Of a DNA stretch of 64,000 nucleotides, positions 43,596-54,399 are shown one piece after another. This DNA is from Mesotaenium endlicherianum. Its lineage: Eukaryota; Streptophyta; Zygnematophyceae; Zygnematales; Mesotaeniaceae. Each line of letters begins with the position of its first letter. Position 1 is the first letter of the stretch. The stretch covers positions 124,001-188,000 of the forward strand of contig WELA01010935.1 of NCBI GenBank assembly GCA_009602735.1, given 5' to 3'. Made by a program: the position numbers and the translations under genes. The notes below the pieces were generated by a model. The model saw only the letters and a list, made by a program, of their open reading frames with translations. It was not told the origin of the DNA and made no database searches.

Positions 43596-44466
43596 NNNNN
43601 NNNNNNNNNNNNNNNNNNNNNNNNNNNNNNNNNNNNNNNNNNNNNNNNNNNNNNNNNNNNNNNNNNNNNNNNNNNNNNNNNNNNNNNNNNNNNNNNNNNN
43701 NNNNNNNNNNNNNNNNNNNNNNNNNNNNNNNNNNNNNNNNNNNNNNNNNNNNNNNNNNNNNNNNNNNNNNNNNNNNNNNNNNNNNNNNNNNNNNNNNNNN
43801 NNNNNNNNNNNNNNNNNNNNNNNNNNNNNNNNNNNNNNNNNNNNNNNNNNNNNNNNNNNNNNNNNNNNNNNNNNNNNNNNNNNNNNNNNNNNNNNNNNNN
43901 NNNNNNNNNNNNNNNNNNNNNNNNNNNNNNNNNNNNNNNNNNNNNNNNNNNNNNNNNNNNNNNNNNNNNNNNNNNNNNNNNNNNNNNNNNNNNNNNNNNN
44001 NNNNNNNNNNNNNNNNNNNNNNNNNNNNNNNNNNNNNNNNNNNNNNNNNNNNNNNNNNNNNNNNNNNNNNNNNNNNNNNNNNNNNNNNNNNNNNNNNNNN
44101 NNNNNNNNNNNNNNNNNNNNNNNNNNNNNNNNNNNNNNNNNNNNNNNNNNNNNNNNNNNNNNNNNNNNNNNNNNNNNNNNNNNNNNNNNNNNNNNNNNNN
44201 NNNNNNNNNNNNNNNNNNNNNNNNNNNNNNNNNNNNNNNNNNNNNNNNNNNNNNNNNNNNNNNNNNNNNNNNNNNNNNNNNNNNNNNNNNNNNNNNNNNN
44301 NNNNNNNNNNNNNNNNNNNNNNNNNNNNNNNNNNNNNNNNNNNNNNNNNNNNNNNNNNNNNNNNNNNNNNNNNNNNNNNNNNNNNNNNNNNNNNNNNNNN
44401 NNNNNNNNNNNNNNNNNNNNNNNNNNNNNNNNNNNNNNNNNNNNNNNNNNNNNNNNNNNNNNNNNN
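43596..44466. other. Assembly gap (871 N)
   Basis: Run of N between GC-rich flanks, inside hAT-2. Confidence 1.
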
Positions 44467-45089
44467 CCCACCCCCCCCCTGGGCCTCGCCTGTGTGCCTG
44501 GGGGCCCGCATGCGCGAGGCAACAGCAGCAAAATCGGCTGTCTGCCCCAGCTTGGTGTGTGCGAAGGGGGAAAATGGCAGCCGCTGCATGCAAGGCCTCT
44601 TTGGTGGGCTTTAGCAGGGGCCCCACAGCAGTGGCTCACCCCTCTATTGTTGTGTGGGGGGGGGTTTTCTGTGCAGGGAGCTGTGTGTGCAAGGTGATGG
44701 GAGCGGTGGCCTACTTCCTGGTCTGGCGAGTGTGAAGGGAAGTTGTTCAGGTCATGGGTTGCTCACAGTCAATGTGCGAGACTGCCGTTGCCTGCATTCA
44801 AGTTTTCTGCGGGTTGGGGGGCGGTTCGAGGGCTCTCTGGGGGGTGTGGCAACAGCAAATGCTCCCCTCTGGTCTTATCTTTGCGTGGCTTTGGCGCAAG
44901 TGACATGCAGGGGTTGGATCCTTGCTTGCGACTGCCTGCTTGGGGCAACGCCTATGGCGGCCCTACTCTGGTCTAGCTTCTTGGGGGGGGGGGGTTCAAC
45001 GACAGCGGCCACGAGTGTTGGTGAGTGCATGCCTAATTGTGTATGTGTCATGTGCGTGCGTGGGCACCTGGGAGGGAGTGCTGGCCTCT

Positions 45090-45419
45090 CTCCCTCTTTC
45101 AGTGTGTGCATGTGTCTGTGCGTGTGTGCGTGTGTGCGTGTGTGTTTGTGCAGGCAAGATGTTGTGGGGGCAAGAGCGCGCGGCAGGCATGTGTGTTTGC
45201 AAGTACGGGTGTGCGTGTTCACGTGCGTGTCTGTGTGTGTGTGTCTTTGCACGTTTGCCTGTGCGCATGCGCGCTTGCGTGTGCGTGTGCGCGTGTGTGT
45301 GTTTGTGTCTCTGAGTGTGCGTGCGCGGGTGCGGGTATGTACGCATGCGCACGTGCGGGGGTGTGTGCATGCTTGTGTGTGAGGGTCATGTGCATGTTTG
45401 TATGTTTGTATGTGTGAGT
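45090..45419. repeat. GT/GC-rich low-complexity tract
   Basis: Degenerate GTGTGCGTGT-type repeats over about 330 bp. Confidence 0.9.
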
Positions 45420-45495
45420 AGAGGATGAGGAGGTGGAGGAGCTTCCTAGTGCTGCAACTGCAAGAAGAAGAAGAGCAAGATCTAAATGTCGCTAG
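45420..45495 (+). pseudogene. Possible last exon of a hAT transposase in hAT-2
   Basis: After GTGAGTAG the frame reads DEEVEELPSAATARRRRARS and ends at TAG 45493. This resembles the acidic-then-Arg-rich tail of the hAT-1 protein (EVEERPSVLAQGRRRP). It is short and low in complexity. Confidence 0.45.
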
Positions 45496-46431
45496 CTAGC
45501 TAGTAGCATGTACATAATGTAATGTTTAAGAAGTCAACCTCTTTTGAAATTTGAATCTATTTGGTACACTTAATCTTGATGCAATGTTGCATATTTTGTG
45601 AATGATTTACATTGCATGAAGAGCTCATTAAAAGAGGAAAATGTGGTGCACTAGGGAGTGTGCATGACATATAAAATGAAATATTGAGCCAATAAAGTCA
45701 AATTAGAATGTCCAATCCATGTATACGTAATTTGGAGTCATGATACACACGTATATAAGAAGCTGTTGTGAACTCATCCAATGCGGCACATGATTCCCCA
45801 TTAAGTAAGTTGGCACGATTTGTCATTAAGTTAGGTGAATCTTCGAGTTTGGTCATGAAAAAGATGCGTCACGACAAATTAAAGATATGTCATCATAAAA
45901 ATATAAGCAAGTCATTGGTGTGAAACTTAGAGGAGAACCAAACGAACATTTTTGGTGTGTGAAAATTGGGGAGGGAGGTTGCGTACAACAATGTGAATGG
46001 TAATGCCCACCTTGTACTCGCGTGAGGAGTTTTAGTGAAGATAAGTGAAAAGTGACGGATTGTCATTTACCTAAGAATACAAATCCACCTTGCAGTCTAA
46101 AATTGTGTCTTTGGCAATCTGGATAGGCTCCGCTCCTCAAATTAGGTGATGGGGTTTCACATCCGCCTGCTGCCAACTGTGTAAAGGTGAAACATATAAA
46201 AGTTTTTCGGACGGTAGTGAACGCATCCGGTCAGCCGAAAAAAGTAGTCAATCTTGATCAAAAAGTTGACTGCCATAACGTTGTACTTTTGCACGCGTCA
46301 CCGACATTCAACATCGACGTCAACGCTACATAACGTGGACGACGTCGTGACTTGGCGTACTAAGCGAACTAGCAATAATTCTTATGCGGTGAATTACGCG
46401 AACTAGCGTATTAGTCGAACTAAGCGAGCAA
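45496..46431. other. hAT-2 3' non-coding region
   Basis: AT-rich. The last about 170 bp match hAT-1 11190-11349, including TACTAAGCGAACTAG near 46354. No gene seen. Confidence 0.6.
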
Positions 46432-46449
46432 GCGTACGGCGTAACCTTG
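46432..46449. repeat. hAT-2 right terminal inverted repeat
   Basis: GCGTACGGCGTAACCTTG, one base different from hAT-1. TTTGGTAA follows at 46450-46457. Confidence 0.92.
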
Positions 46450-46457
46450 TTTGGTAA

Positions 46458-47372
46458 TAGTGAAAAGAAATATATCTTTAAGTCGATATATTCACTAATT
46501 GCTCGAGGACAGGAGAGTGAGAGAGATAGCACGTAACTTTAGAGTTAGTGCTTGTTAGAGGTGCATTCACAAAGACTCTCGCAGGTATCTATACCTGTGC
46601 AACATGAGGCACTTATCACATGAATCGACTTACCAATAGGTGATTACAATTAATGAAGATGTTTATATCAGCAAACAATTTTTATGGTATATAATGTTAA
46701 GTGATTAAACAGCAAAAGACAACACACTAGCAGTGGACAATATTAGCAAGTCAGATGCAAATAAACTAGCATCAATAATGCAATCAGTAAACTCATACAT
46801 AAGCAAGGCTAGAAGCCAGTACGTACCAATGGCTTCTTCCCTTGGATTCAGACATCTCTCAGTAAGCTCTACAAGAGAGATGGGCCTCGTTTCCAAATGC
46901 CAAACTCAAGAGCACTGTCAAGCCTATGTACATGAAATGAGGATACTGTGTAACGGCAAGTGCAATGGCACCGCGTACGTGAAAGTTAACCACGTTGGTA
47001 GGACCTTGGTTAACCGAATACACCACCATCTCCCATTATCCCGAATCGCCATCCATCCCAAGGATGTCATCAAGCCATTCATCTAGCATACCACACTTTT
47101 AAGCAGTTTAGGCATATTTAGGCAGTTTGCTACTATCGTGTACGGAAGTCAGCTGACTGTCAAAGAATGTTTCAGCAAGCTGACCTAAGTTGACTTCAGC
47201 TTCCTGCTTTCAGTTGAATCATTGAACCGATAATTATATACAGTCCACTAGACTGAATGCTGATTGAAATTTAGCAGGCTGAACTTTATTAATATGGTAT
47301 ATAAATGAATATTATATCCACTGATATTGTGATTTATTACAATCCCTCAAACTTAAATTGTTGTCGCCTCGA
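46458..47372 (-). repeat. A-family LTR and purine tract (minus)
   Basis: Minus-strand reading gives GTTGTCGAGGCGACAAC, AGTTTGAGGGATT and an LTR start TGTAATAAATC at 47341. It shares several blocks with 29070-29450 (for example CTTAGGTCAGCTTGCTGA). No gene recognised in this stretch. The far LTR border is unclear. Confidence 0.55.
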
Positions 47373-47880
47373 CAACATCAAACTATATAGAATAATTTAA
47401 TCAGAGAATTAACAAAACTAATTCCCTCCGGTCTGCCTCTTCCTTCAACTCTGGTGCCTAGTGACAGTGAACAGTCACCTCCATCCTGAGTCCACTTCTT
47501 TGTGGGGTGCAAACAGAGAGACCTCCAGCAAGGCTCGACTGGAGGATGGTTTTGATATTTAGGGGAATTTACCTGGGGCTCCAAGATCTGGACCAAGATT
47601 TGGACAACCCTCTAGGTCTGTCAGCTGGCCTTCTAATGAACCATGTTTGTTCAAAAGTTGGGCCTCGAGGAGAACGAAGGATTGTAGCCTGCTCTTCAAC
47701 CACCTGGGTGTCGATGCCCACATAAATAGGCATTCCGGTAGGATGCTCACATACATTGGCAAGAGGTCCATGACTGATTGGGGTGGCCAGCATACCTCTA
47801 GCTACTCCGCGTGTTGTTCTTCTGGTACCCCTGTCCTCTGAGGATTTTTGCCATTCTCTGCTGCCAAGAACAGTCAAATT
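47373..47880 (-). pseudogene. ORF3 fragment, C-terminal part
   Basis: Minus-strand MPIYVGIDTQVVEEQATILR (about 47740-47680) matches LPIYVGVSTQVAEERAG of ORF3 in element A. EPCWRSLCLHPTKK (47540-47495) matches its end. The flanking purine tract is the same as at 29095, which fixes ORF3 as the last ORF before the 3' LTR. Confidence 0.65.
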
Positions 47881-48239
47881 CGCTTCTTCCCCTGCTTAGT
47901 GTAACAAATCTGAGCTTTTTACGCATATTTTAGGATATTTTTGTAAATTCCTAAAATACGTTATACTTTTGAATCAATGAAAGATTGCATTTTGACAAAT
48001 CTCTCGCCACACACGTGTGCCGACTAATTCCGGTCGAACGGCGGAACGACCAGCAAATTCATTGATAATGTATCCTCGATACTTTGCAAAAGAATATTTT
48101 GATTCATCTTAGAGTTACTTTGATTAACTACAAGACGATTGATTAAATTATCTACGAATGATTTAACTTATTCTGACTTTCCTTATTACGGATAATATCG
48201 TCACAATGTTTTCAAATTAATGAGAATCGTTAATACAAA
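47881..48239. other. No feature seen
   Basis: AT-rich sequence without coding or repeat signal that I could recognise. Confidence 0.4.
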
Positions 48240-48315
48240 AAGAAAACCGGAATCGGCGACCTGAGGGAGTCGCCGGCCAGAATCAAACCCGCGACCTCTC
48301 GGTCAACGTGTCACG
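48240..48315 (-). other. tRNA-like sequence / SINE head
   Basis: On the minus strand CACGTTGACCGAGAGGTCGC is followed by GGGTTTGATTCTGG, a B-box-like motif. Typical of tRNA-derived SINEs. No cloverleaf by eye. Confidence 0.4.
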
Positions 48316-48377
48316 ATTCGGAAAATTATAGTAAATAAAGACAGACGAAACATAATATGTAAAGTTACTTTGCATTT

Positions 48378-48462
48378 CGGCGGGTTCGAACCCGCGACTT
48401 TTTCGTTTGATTCCTTCACACCTAACGGACTTGGCCAAAGTAGTTGTTATACCAACTGGTTC
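48378..48462 (-). other. tRNA-like sequence with perfect B box
   Basis: Minus-strand TTTGGCCAAGTCCGTTAGG resembles an A box. GCGGGTTCGAACCCGC is a complete T arm including GGTTCGAACCC. The anticodon arm is not regular, so a SINE head or decayed tRNA is more likely than a working tRNA gene. Confidence 0.45.
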
Positions 48463-48642
48463 ATGTCCAATGAATTTGTACGCGACCTTGCGGGCAGTCG
48501 CAACTTTTCGTAAAGTCGCGTAAACGGGAAAACGCCCTTTAGGCGCAAAACGTTTTTTCGAAAATCGTTGTAAAGTGTCCAAACGGCCAAACGGCGCGTT
48601 ACGAGCATTGAGCCGAACGGGTTATACCCCTTCACCTGTTTT

Positions 48643-48890
48643 TGTTGTACATGAACCAGTGCCCTAGGTGGTGACTCATAGCACTACAGTGCCTTATGTT
48701 GTGCAGGTATATATACATACAAGAGTCATTGTGAGTGCAACTCTCACAAGCACACATTGTACGACTTTACGTCTTTTTCTCATAGTCTCAAGTATTTGAA
48801 TTACGCAAAGTTGTTGTTGAATATTCAACTATGTAACCAATTATTCTTGAAGACCGAGCAAAGATCCTTGAGAAAAAGAAAAACGTTACA
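48643..48890 (+). repeat. Gypsy D 5' LTR (short)
   Basis: About 245 bp from TGTTGTACATGAACC (start 48643 or 48646) to AACGTTACA at 48890. It contains a TATA box, TATATATA near 48709-48716. No 3' LTR was found; the element is cut near 52870. Confidence 0.55.
48707..48718 (+). promoter_or_regulatory. Probable TATA box in the gypsy D LTR
   Basis: GGTATATATACA, about 180 bp before the primer site, in the place expected for the U3 promoter. Confidence 0.4.
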
Positions 48891-48906
48891 TCGGTATCGG
48901 AGCCAA
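48891..48906 (+). promoter_or_regulatory. Gypsy D primer-binding site
   Basis: TCGGTATCGGAGCC directly after the LTR end resembles the initiator-Met tRNA complement. Confidence 0.6.
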
Positions 48907-48939
48907 TCTCGGTTTCTCGAAGGAATTTATTTTTTAGTG

Positions 48940-51900
48940 GTTTGAAATTTTATTTTGGAAAAATATATTTTAAAGGCAATCTTCTCTCAGGACGGTAACC
49001 CATCCCGATTTTGCCCGCCGACCCGGTTGCTTATCATAGTTTTTGGACGAAATACCAACCGGTCACCCATCCCAATCCTGCCGGGCGCTCCGGTCGCTTA
49101 TTGTAGTTTCTGGAGCAGAAACCTCGGTTTCCATATGGAGATCGCCACTGGTGCCAATGCTGCTACTACAGACGCTGCCACTACTCCCGCGGTCCACTCC
49201 TCCGTTGCACTCGCCGACACTACGGCAGCCCTACATCCTCCGCTCGTTGTTCTTCAACATCGAGCTGGCGGACCAGGCGCTAACAACCAGGAGCCGGAGG
49301 AACTTCTTACCCCTCGCTCCTATCAAGCAAATGTTTTTGCTCGATGCCAAGCCTTGACTATGGACAATACAACATGGGTGTTGTCCTTCACAATTTAGGC
49401 GTTATTATGGGTCGCACGAAGGAACGCATTGCTCTCTCCGACGCAATTAATGCCCAATTGGCGCAATTGTCACCAGCTTGGTTGCCAAACTCGACGCTAA
49501 TACAGTTGCTCCTTTTTCCTCACAGGCTGCCCAAGGGGGGGCGGGTCCATCTGACCACACTGTCAACGCATTCCACCAGCCCGCCCAACCTTGGCGGGTT
49601 TCGGCACCAACATCTTCATACAAACCCTCTCCACCCGAAAAGTCACGTCTACATTGCTGCATTCACTAGAGGACTCCCTGTGACAGAGCATATCACTCAG
49701 TTTCCCAAGGGTTTGACAATGCAAAATAGACGTAGGCCTGCGCAACTTTTCGTTTCTCTTTCTCCACCTCAAGATAGGACTTTGGTCGTTCTGCACAACA
49801 AAATTTTGGCTTTAAGCATGAGATTTGACAGTTACATCTGCGGCCGTTCTGCTTTTACTGTTATCAATTCAGGTGCCTGGACAAGCTTTATCAGCGCACG
49901 TTTTGCGCAAGATTTGAAGCTCGTTCCAGTCAAATGAGTTGATCAACTTTGTCTTGGCGATGGTGCTTTAGTTGGCATCATTGGGACAATACGGTTACCT
50001 CTTAAGCTGCAGTCATATCGCGGGAACGAACGGTTTTATGTAACAACCCTCCCCGCTGATGCTGATGCAATTTTAGGTGATAATTGGCTTCAGCAAACAA
50101 GTGGATTGTTGGAGTACGGTCAGCGTCTATGCATTGTTTGCGTAAAAGATCACAAGTGTACTCTTCACTCTCTCAAGAAGCGGCGGGATATAGAACGTCC
50201 TTCAAAAACTCTGATCTTATCTACCAAGCAAGTACGCCGACTGGTTAAGCATGGTCAAGAGATCTTTTACGGATTCCTACGCCATGCTCCCACAGAGCCT
50301 TCTACTTCGCCCTTTACGAAAGAGCCGCAGTTGGACATCCCTGGTCATGTTGCAACACTTACAACTGAACTGTCTGCTTTTCCGCAAAGGTACAAGTCCG
50401 TGTTTCCCCCTGACATACCTGCAGGTCTCCCACTTGACAAAGGTATTGGGCATACTATTCCTCTCCTTCCCGACGTCCAATTTACTTGGCGGCCTATTTA
50501 CCGCCTCGGTCTGCTAGAGCTGGAAGAGACCAAGACCTAGATCGCCGACTTGCTGGCGAAAGGATGGAATGAGCCGAGCTCTTCTCCATTTGGGGCACCC
50601 ATCCTCTTCGTTCAAAAGAAGGATGGCAGCCTCCGTATGTGCATTGATTATCAAGCGTTGAACAACATAACGGTCAAGAACCGTTATGTGTTACCTCGCA
50701 TCGATGATTTGATTGGATTGTTGCGGGGTGCACAAGTGTTCTCCTTGCTTGATCTAGCCCAAGGCTAGCATCAAATTTGAATCACATTAGAGGACGTTCC
50801 TAAGATAGCGTTTCGGACGCTTACTGGCCACTTCCAATACAAAGTCCTAAGTTTTGGACTTATTAGTGCACAAGTGACATTCCAAAGCGCAATGAACAAT
50901 GTGTTGGGACCTTACATGGGCAAGTTCGTCCAGGTTTACCTCGACAATATCTTGGTCTACTCAAAGACAAAGGCCGAGCATTACAAGCACCTGGAGTTGG
51001 TGTTGCAGATCCTTCGTGAGCAACAGTTGTATGCCAAGGTCAAGAATTGCTCCTTAAGGATAAACTTTTGTATTTGGGACACATTGTTGGCTCCACAGGC
51101 CTACGACCAGACCCGGCCAAAATTGTATGCGTTGCGAACTGGCCGGTCCCCACAGACGTACATACTGTTTGTTCATTCATAGGATTTGCAAACTACTTTT
51201 GCAAGGTCATGCAAGGTTATTCAGTGACGACTACGCCACTCACTGCTCTGATAAGCAAGAATGCACCTTTTATTTGGGATGAAAACACACAATTTGTGTT
51301 CGAGCGCATATCGTATGCCTTCACTCATGCGCCAATTGGACATTGGCCAATCCAAACCAGCCTTACGAGGTAGTGGCGGATGCATTCAGTGTTGGAATAG
51401 GGGCTGTTCTGCTGGAGGCAGTGTAGAAAATAAGCAGTCCTAGCTCTAGTTGCTTAGTATGTGCGTTCACATGTGTGGAGGTTGACTGAAGTGTGTGGTT
51501 GGTCGAGTCCAGCTAATGTTGGTTGAGAGTGTCGATGTAAAGGGCTTCTGATGATCAGGACTGTCGATTAGTTCGAGGTAGGTTAGCAGCCACAAATGTG
51601 AATATGGAAGGGCAGAGAAACTTGTAAGGGACACACTTGAGTAAGAAAGAGTTGAGCTCCCGAGAAAGAGAGTGCTCCTCTTGGTGTCGTGTGCATGCTT
51701 ATATGTGTTGTGTGCAAGTGAAGCATTTGTCTTGCTATAGAACGAGTAAGCAATGACAGATGAAGATTTTCAATAGGCAGGCGAATCTATCAGTTTTGAG
51801 AGTCGGAAGCTGAAACCTGCCAAACAAAACTACCCAACGACAGAGTAGCAATTCTGGGCAGTTATATACGCTTTGAAGATTTGGCGTTGTTACTTGGAAG

Positions 51901-52870
51901 GCTACAAGGCTCTGGTTACAAGCCACTGCCCGAACACTTTCTTCCAAGTTCGACCCACGCTCTCAAGACAACAAACAGGATGGGCTGAGTTCCTCCAACA
52001 ATTTCACTTTACTTGGGCATATCGCCCTAGGCGTAAGAATGTTGCGGACCCGCTAAGTCGAATCCCCCAACGAGTTCTCTTGCTTCAGGGGCCCTTTGCA
52101 GGGGAAGACGAACAAAACGTTCAGGTTTCAAGGGCGGCCACTCTTGATCCTGCTGTACCACCCCAATGTTTGCCGCACATAAGCCTAGTGACGCAGGCGC
52201 ACCCTTCTTGGGTAGCGTAGCTACTGTCGACTCACTTGACCTGCATCAGTTGATTACAGAGGGTTACTCCAAGGATCCGTTTTTCCTAAGTCGCCTGGGT
52301 TCTGACTTGAACGGTGTAGCTGTGACGATGGGCAGTGTAGGTAAAAGGAAAGAACTCTCAATCTATACATTTGAGGAGGGATTTTGGTGGCACAATGGGC
52401 GCACTGTGGTCCAAGAAGGCCAAGTAAGATATGTGCTACTACGAGAAGCTCATGACTCTCCTTACTCAGGTCACCATGGTATAACCTAAACAACCCACCA
52501 GTTGCAACGAGGGTACACATGGCCAACCCTCAAGGTCAATGTTGCCGAGTACATTACCAACTGTGCAACTTGTCAGAGGAATAAGTCGAGCAATACATTG
52601 CCCGCAAGGAAGCTACATCCATTGAAATTTGCAGGTGCTTCTTGGGAAAGCTTTAGCCTTGACTTCGTCGTGGACCTGCCTACCACTGAAAATGGCCACA
52701 ATGGGATGTTGACAATCGTAGATCGCTTCACTAAGATGGTGCACTTTGTGGCCACGAAACCATCATGTGATGCCAAAGAGACAGCGGGTCTTTTTGTGGA
52801 TCATGTGTTCAAATTACATGGCATACTTGGAAAGTCACGGGGGCCCGGGTTGCGATGTTCGGCGTTTCCT
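48940..52870 (+). pseudogene. Gypsy D gag-pol
   Basis: The gag part (49134-49700) is diverged. A protease-like segment VINSGAWTSFISARFAQDL lies at 49860-49918, with Asn for the catalytic Asp. RT runs 50550-51180: [30 protein letters not shown] and VYLDNILVYS (Asn codon 50946-50948 in place of the second catalytic Asp). RNase H is split at 51421 by a solo LTR and resumes at 51781 (ISFESRKLKPA). The integrase zinc region (HHGIT..., CATCQRNK, 52475-52590) and core (LDFVVDLPTTENG, VDRFTKMVHF, 52650-52745) end at about 52870 where another fragment begins. Stops and frameshifts are frequent. Confidence 0.88.
51422..51775 (+). repeat. Solo copia-type LTR (354 bp) with GGCAG duplication
   Basis: Starts TGTAGAAAATAAGCAG and ends TTTTCAATA. 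Flanked by GGCAG at 51417-51421 and 51776-51780. The RNase H frame of gypsy D continues from ...AVLLEAG to ESISFESRK when the LTR and one duplicate are ignored. It is a shorter relative of the copia LTR at 3384. Confidence 0.92.
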
Positions 52871-52878
52871 CAAGAAAC

Positions 52879-53449
52879 TTAGGACATTCTTCGTCTTAGC
52901 CAAGAAAGTAAAAACGTAACATTGGGCAGGTGGACTGGGAGAACAAGTGCGAGGTCCTGTTGCCTGCATGACAGGATCACAAACCATACACCTGATCTTG
53001 GCGCCCTAGGAGTCCCTGCTTTTGCCCGCCCCTGGATATGCAAAGTACCAGCTCCTGGTGCTTTGTCTCTACCTTGTTCTTCTTCCTCATCCTCCTCATT
53101 TTCCTCCTCTGAGAGGGTAGGGGTCTCGTCCACTAAATCATCCTGCTCCCTGGTGAGATGAAAAAATCTACTAACCGCCCTTTCTTATGACGAGTTGGAG
53201 TTGCTTGGCCTTCAGCCTGCTGATATCTATCGGGCCTCCATTCTTTGCCCATTTGACAAGGGCATGCTTCCCCTCAAAGAAATAGTCTCTCCCCCTCCTT
53301 GTGTGCTCCTTGCTCCAAGCTTTCATATTACTCAGGCTTCGATTCAGCCCAGGTTCCCAAGGGGCAATGTCAGGTAGTGGGATGAGGTAGCCGTCCAGCC
53401 CATAATGGGTCTCATCTGGGTGGGTCCAATCACACTCTCGCTTCATGTT
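52879..53449 (-). pseudogene. ORF3 fragment, middle part
   Basis: Minus-strand YGLDGYLIPLPDIAP and EGKHALVKWAKNGGPIDIS (53390-53200) match FHYDLDGFLILPLHIAP and EGKHAFVKWAKHTGRI of ORF3. An acidic Glu-rich run follows near 53105-53060, as in ORF3. It is bounded by gypsy D on the left and the E-element LTR on the right. Confidence 0.7.
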
Positions 53450-54382
53450 TGAGAGGGGCAGAGTGCCCTAGTGGAAGCGTAGTAACTCACGAGGAAAAGA
53501 ACTAGATGCAATCATACTAAAGAGTGCATACCACTAAGAAAGCTTAGAAAAATTGCTCCATCTTTTGAGTCGCAAGAACTGCTCACAAAAGATGTAGGAT
53601 GGAAGGTCTCGTTATTACAAACCTGTAGAAATTTACAAAAGTGAAAATTGATAAGAAACAAAGAAGTTAAGTCTATTTATAGTTTTTTGCCTAGTGCTCC
53701 ACTCTAGGAGGAAGCTACGGAATTTCCTAAGTGTAGGTCAATTTGTCCCTTCCGGAACATTCAAGAGTATTCCTGATTAGTCTCATCTCAAATGATGTAG
53801 GATGAAAGGCATTGTCATTACAAACCCGTAGAAATTTACAGAAGTCAAAACTGATAAGAAACAAAGAATTTATGCCTATTTATAATTTTCTGCCTAACTG
53901 CTCCTCCCTAGGAGGAAGCTACGGATTTGTTTAAGTGTTTGTCAAATTTTCCCTTCCAAAATATTCATGAGTAAGCGACATTAGTCTAATCTGACGTGTC
54001 GGGCCGAATTGACGTCCACATACATGCATCGACATTACTGAAATATTCTATCTTAGGCGCGCTAGGCTAGTTCTAGGTAAATCGACCTAGTGAGCACTCC
54101 GCGTCAGCCGAACTCACGTTAAGGTTTGATTTCACTCTAACAGGCTAGATCGCTCGACGCTGGCAGTCATTTTTACGGTCGCGTTGACCGCGAAATCAAG
54201 AACTGTTGTCAACCGACCTCATAACTAATTAAACTTCAGAAACTCGTAACTCTCTCAATACTTAACCAAATTTGATGAACATTACATTAAAATGACCACA
54301 AAGATGCATTCTACACTACTATGCAATCAAAATATACTTTCATGGAACAAAGAAATACACTTTATGAACCTATGACCTTACA
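53450..54382 (-). repeat. Element E 3' LTR with internal duplication
   Basis: 933 bp against 737 bp for the 5' LTR. The difference is mostly a tandem duplication of about 203 bp: the GATGTAGGATG block at 53591 recurs at 53794, and the CTCC..AGGAGGAAGCTACGG block is doubled. Ends CCTATGACCTTACA at 54382. Confidence 0.9.
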
Positions 54383-54398
54383 TCATCCCCCTCCTCAA
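54383..54398 (-). promoter_or_regulatory. Element E polypurine tract
   Basis: On the minus strand TTGAGGAGGGGGATGA sits directly before the 3' LTR start TGTAAGG. It would prime plus-strand DNA synthesis. Confidence 0.75.
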
Positions 54399-54399
54399 G

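Larger units (their letters stand above)
42962..45419. other. GC-rich cargo of hAT-2
   Basis: Base composition changes sharply near 43160. It contains a G/A-rich tract (43255-43325), poly-G and poly-C runs at 44471-44480, 44655-44664 and 44984-44993, the N gap, and a GT-rich stretch. The long frames here on both strands are composition artefacts or run through the gap. No gene is supported. Confidence 0.5.
42460..46449 (+). mobile_element. hAT-2: hAT element with non-transposase cargo
   Basis: Left end CAGGGTTACGCCGTACGC (42460-42477); right end GCGTACGGCGTAACCTTG (46432-46449, one mismatch to a perfect inverted repeat). Flanked by a perfect 8-bp duplication. About 150 bp at the left and 150 bp at the right match hAT-1. 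The body (3,990 bp including 871 N) shows no transposase core outside the gap, only a possible last exon of the hAT protein at 45420-45495. Most of it is GC-, G- and GT-rich sequence foreign to hAT-1, so it looks like a non-autonomous derivative. Confidence 0.92.

Noticed and set aside
43016-45417. Several long frames across the GC- and GT-rich part of hAT-2, some over 400 codons
   Set aside because: Most of their length is the N gap. The rest is low-complexity sequence open in many frames at once.
4684-46449. The four GTTACGCCGTACGC sequences as an independent MITE or SINE family
   Set aside because: They pair up as the ends of two hAT elements with matching 8-bp target duplications.
48378-48462. 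A working tRNA gene
   Set aside because: The T arm is perfect but the anticodon arm and the acceptor spacing do not make a regular cloverleaf.
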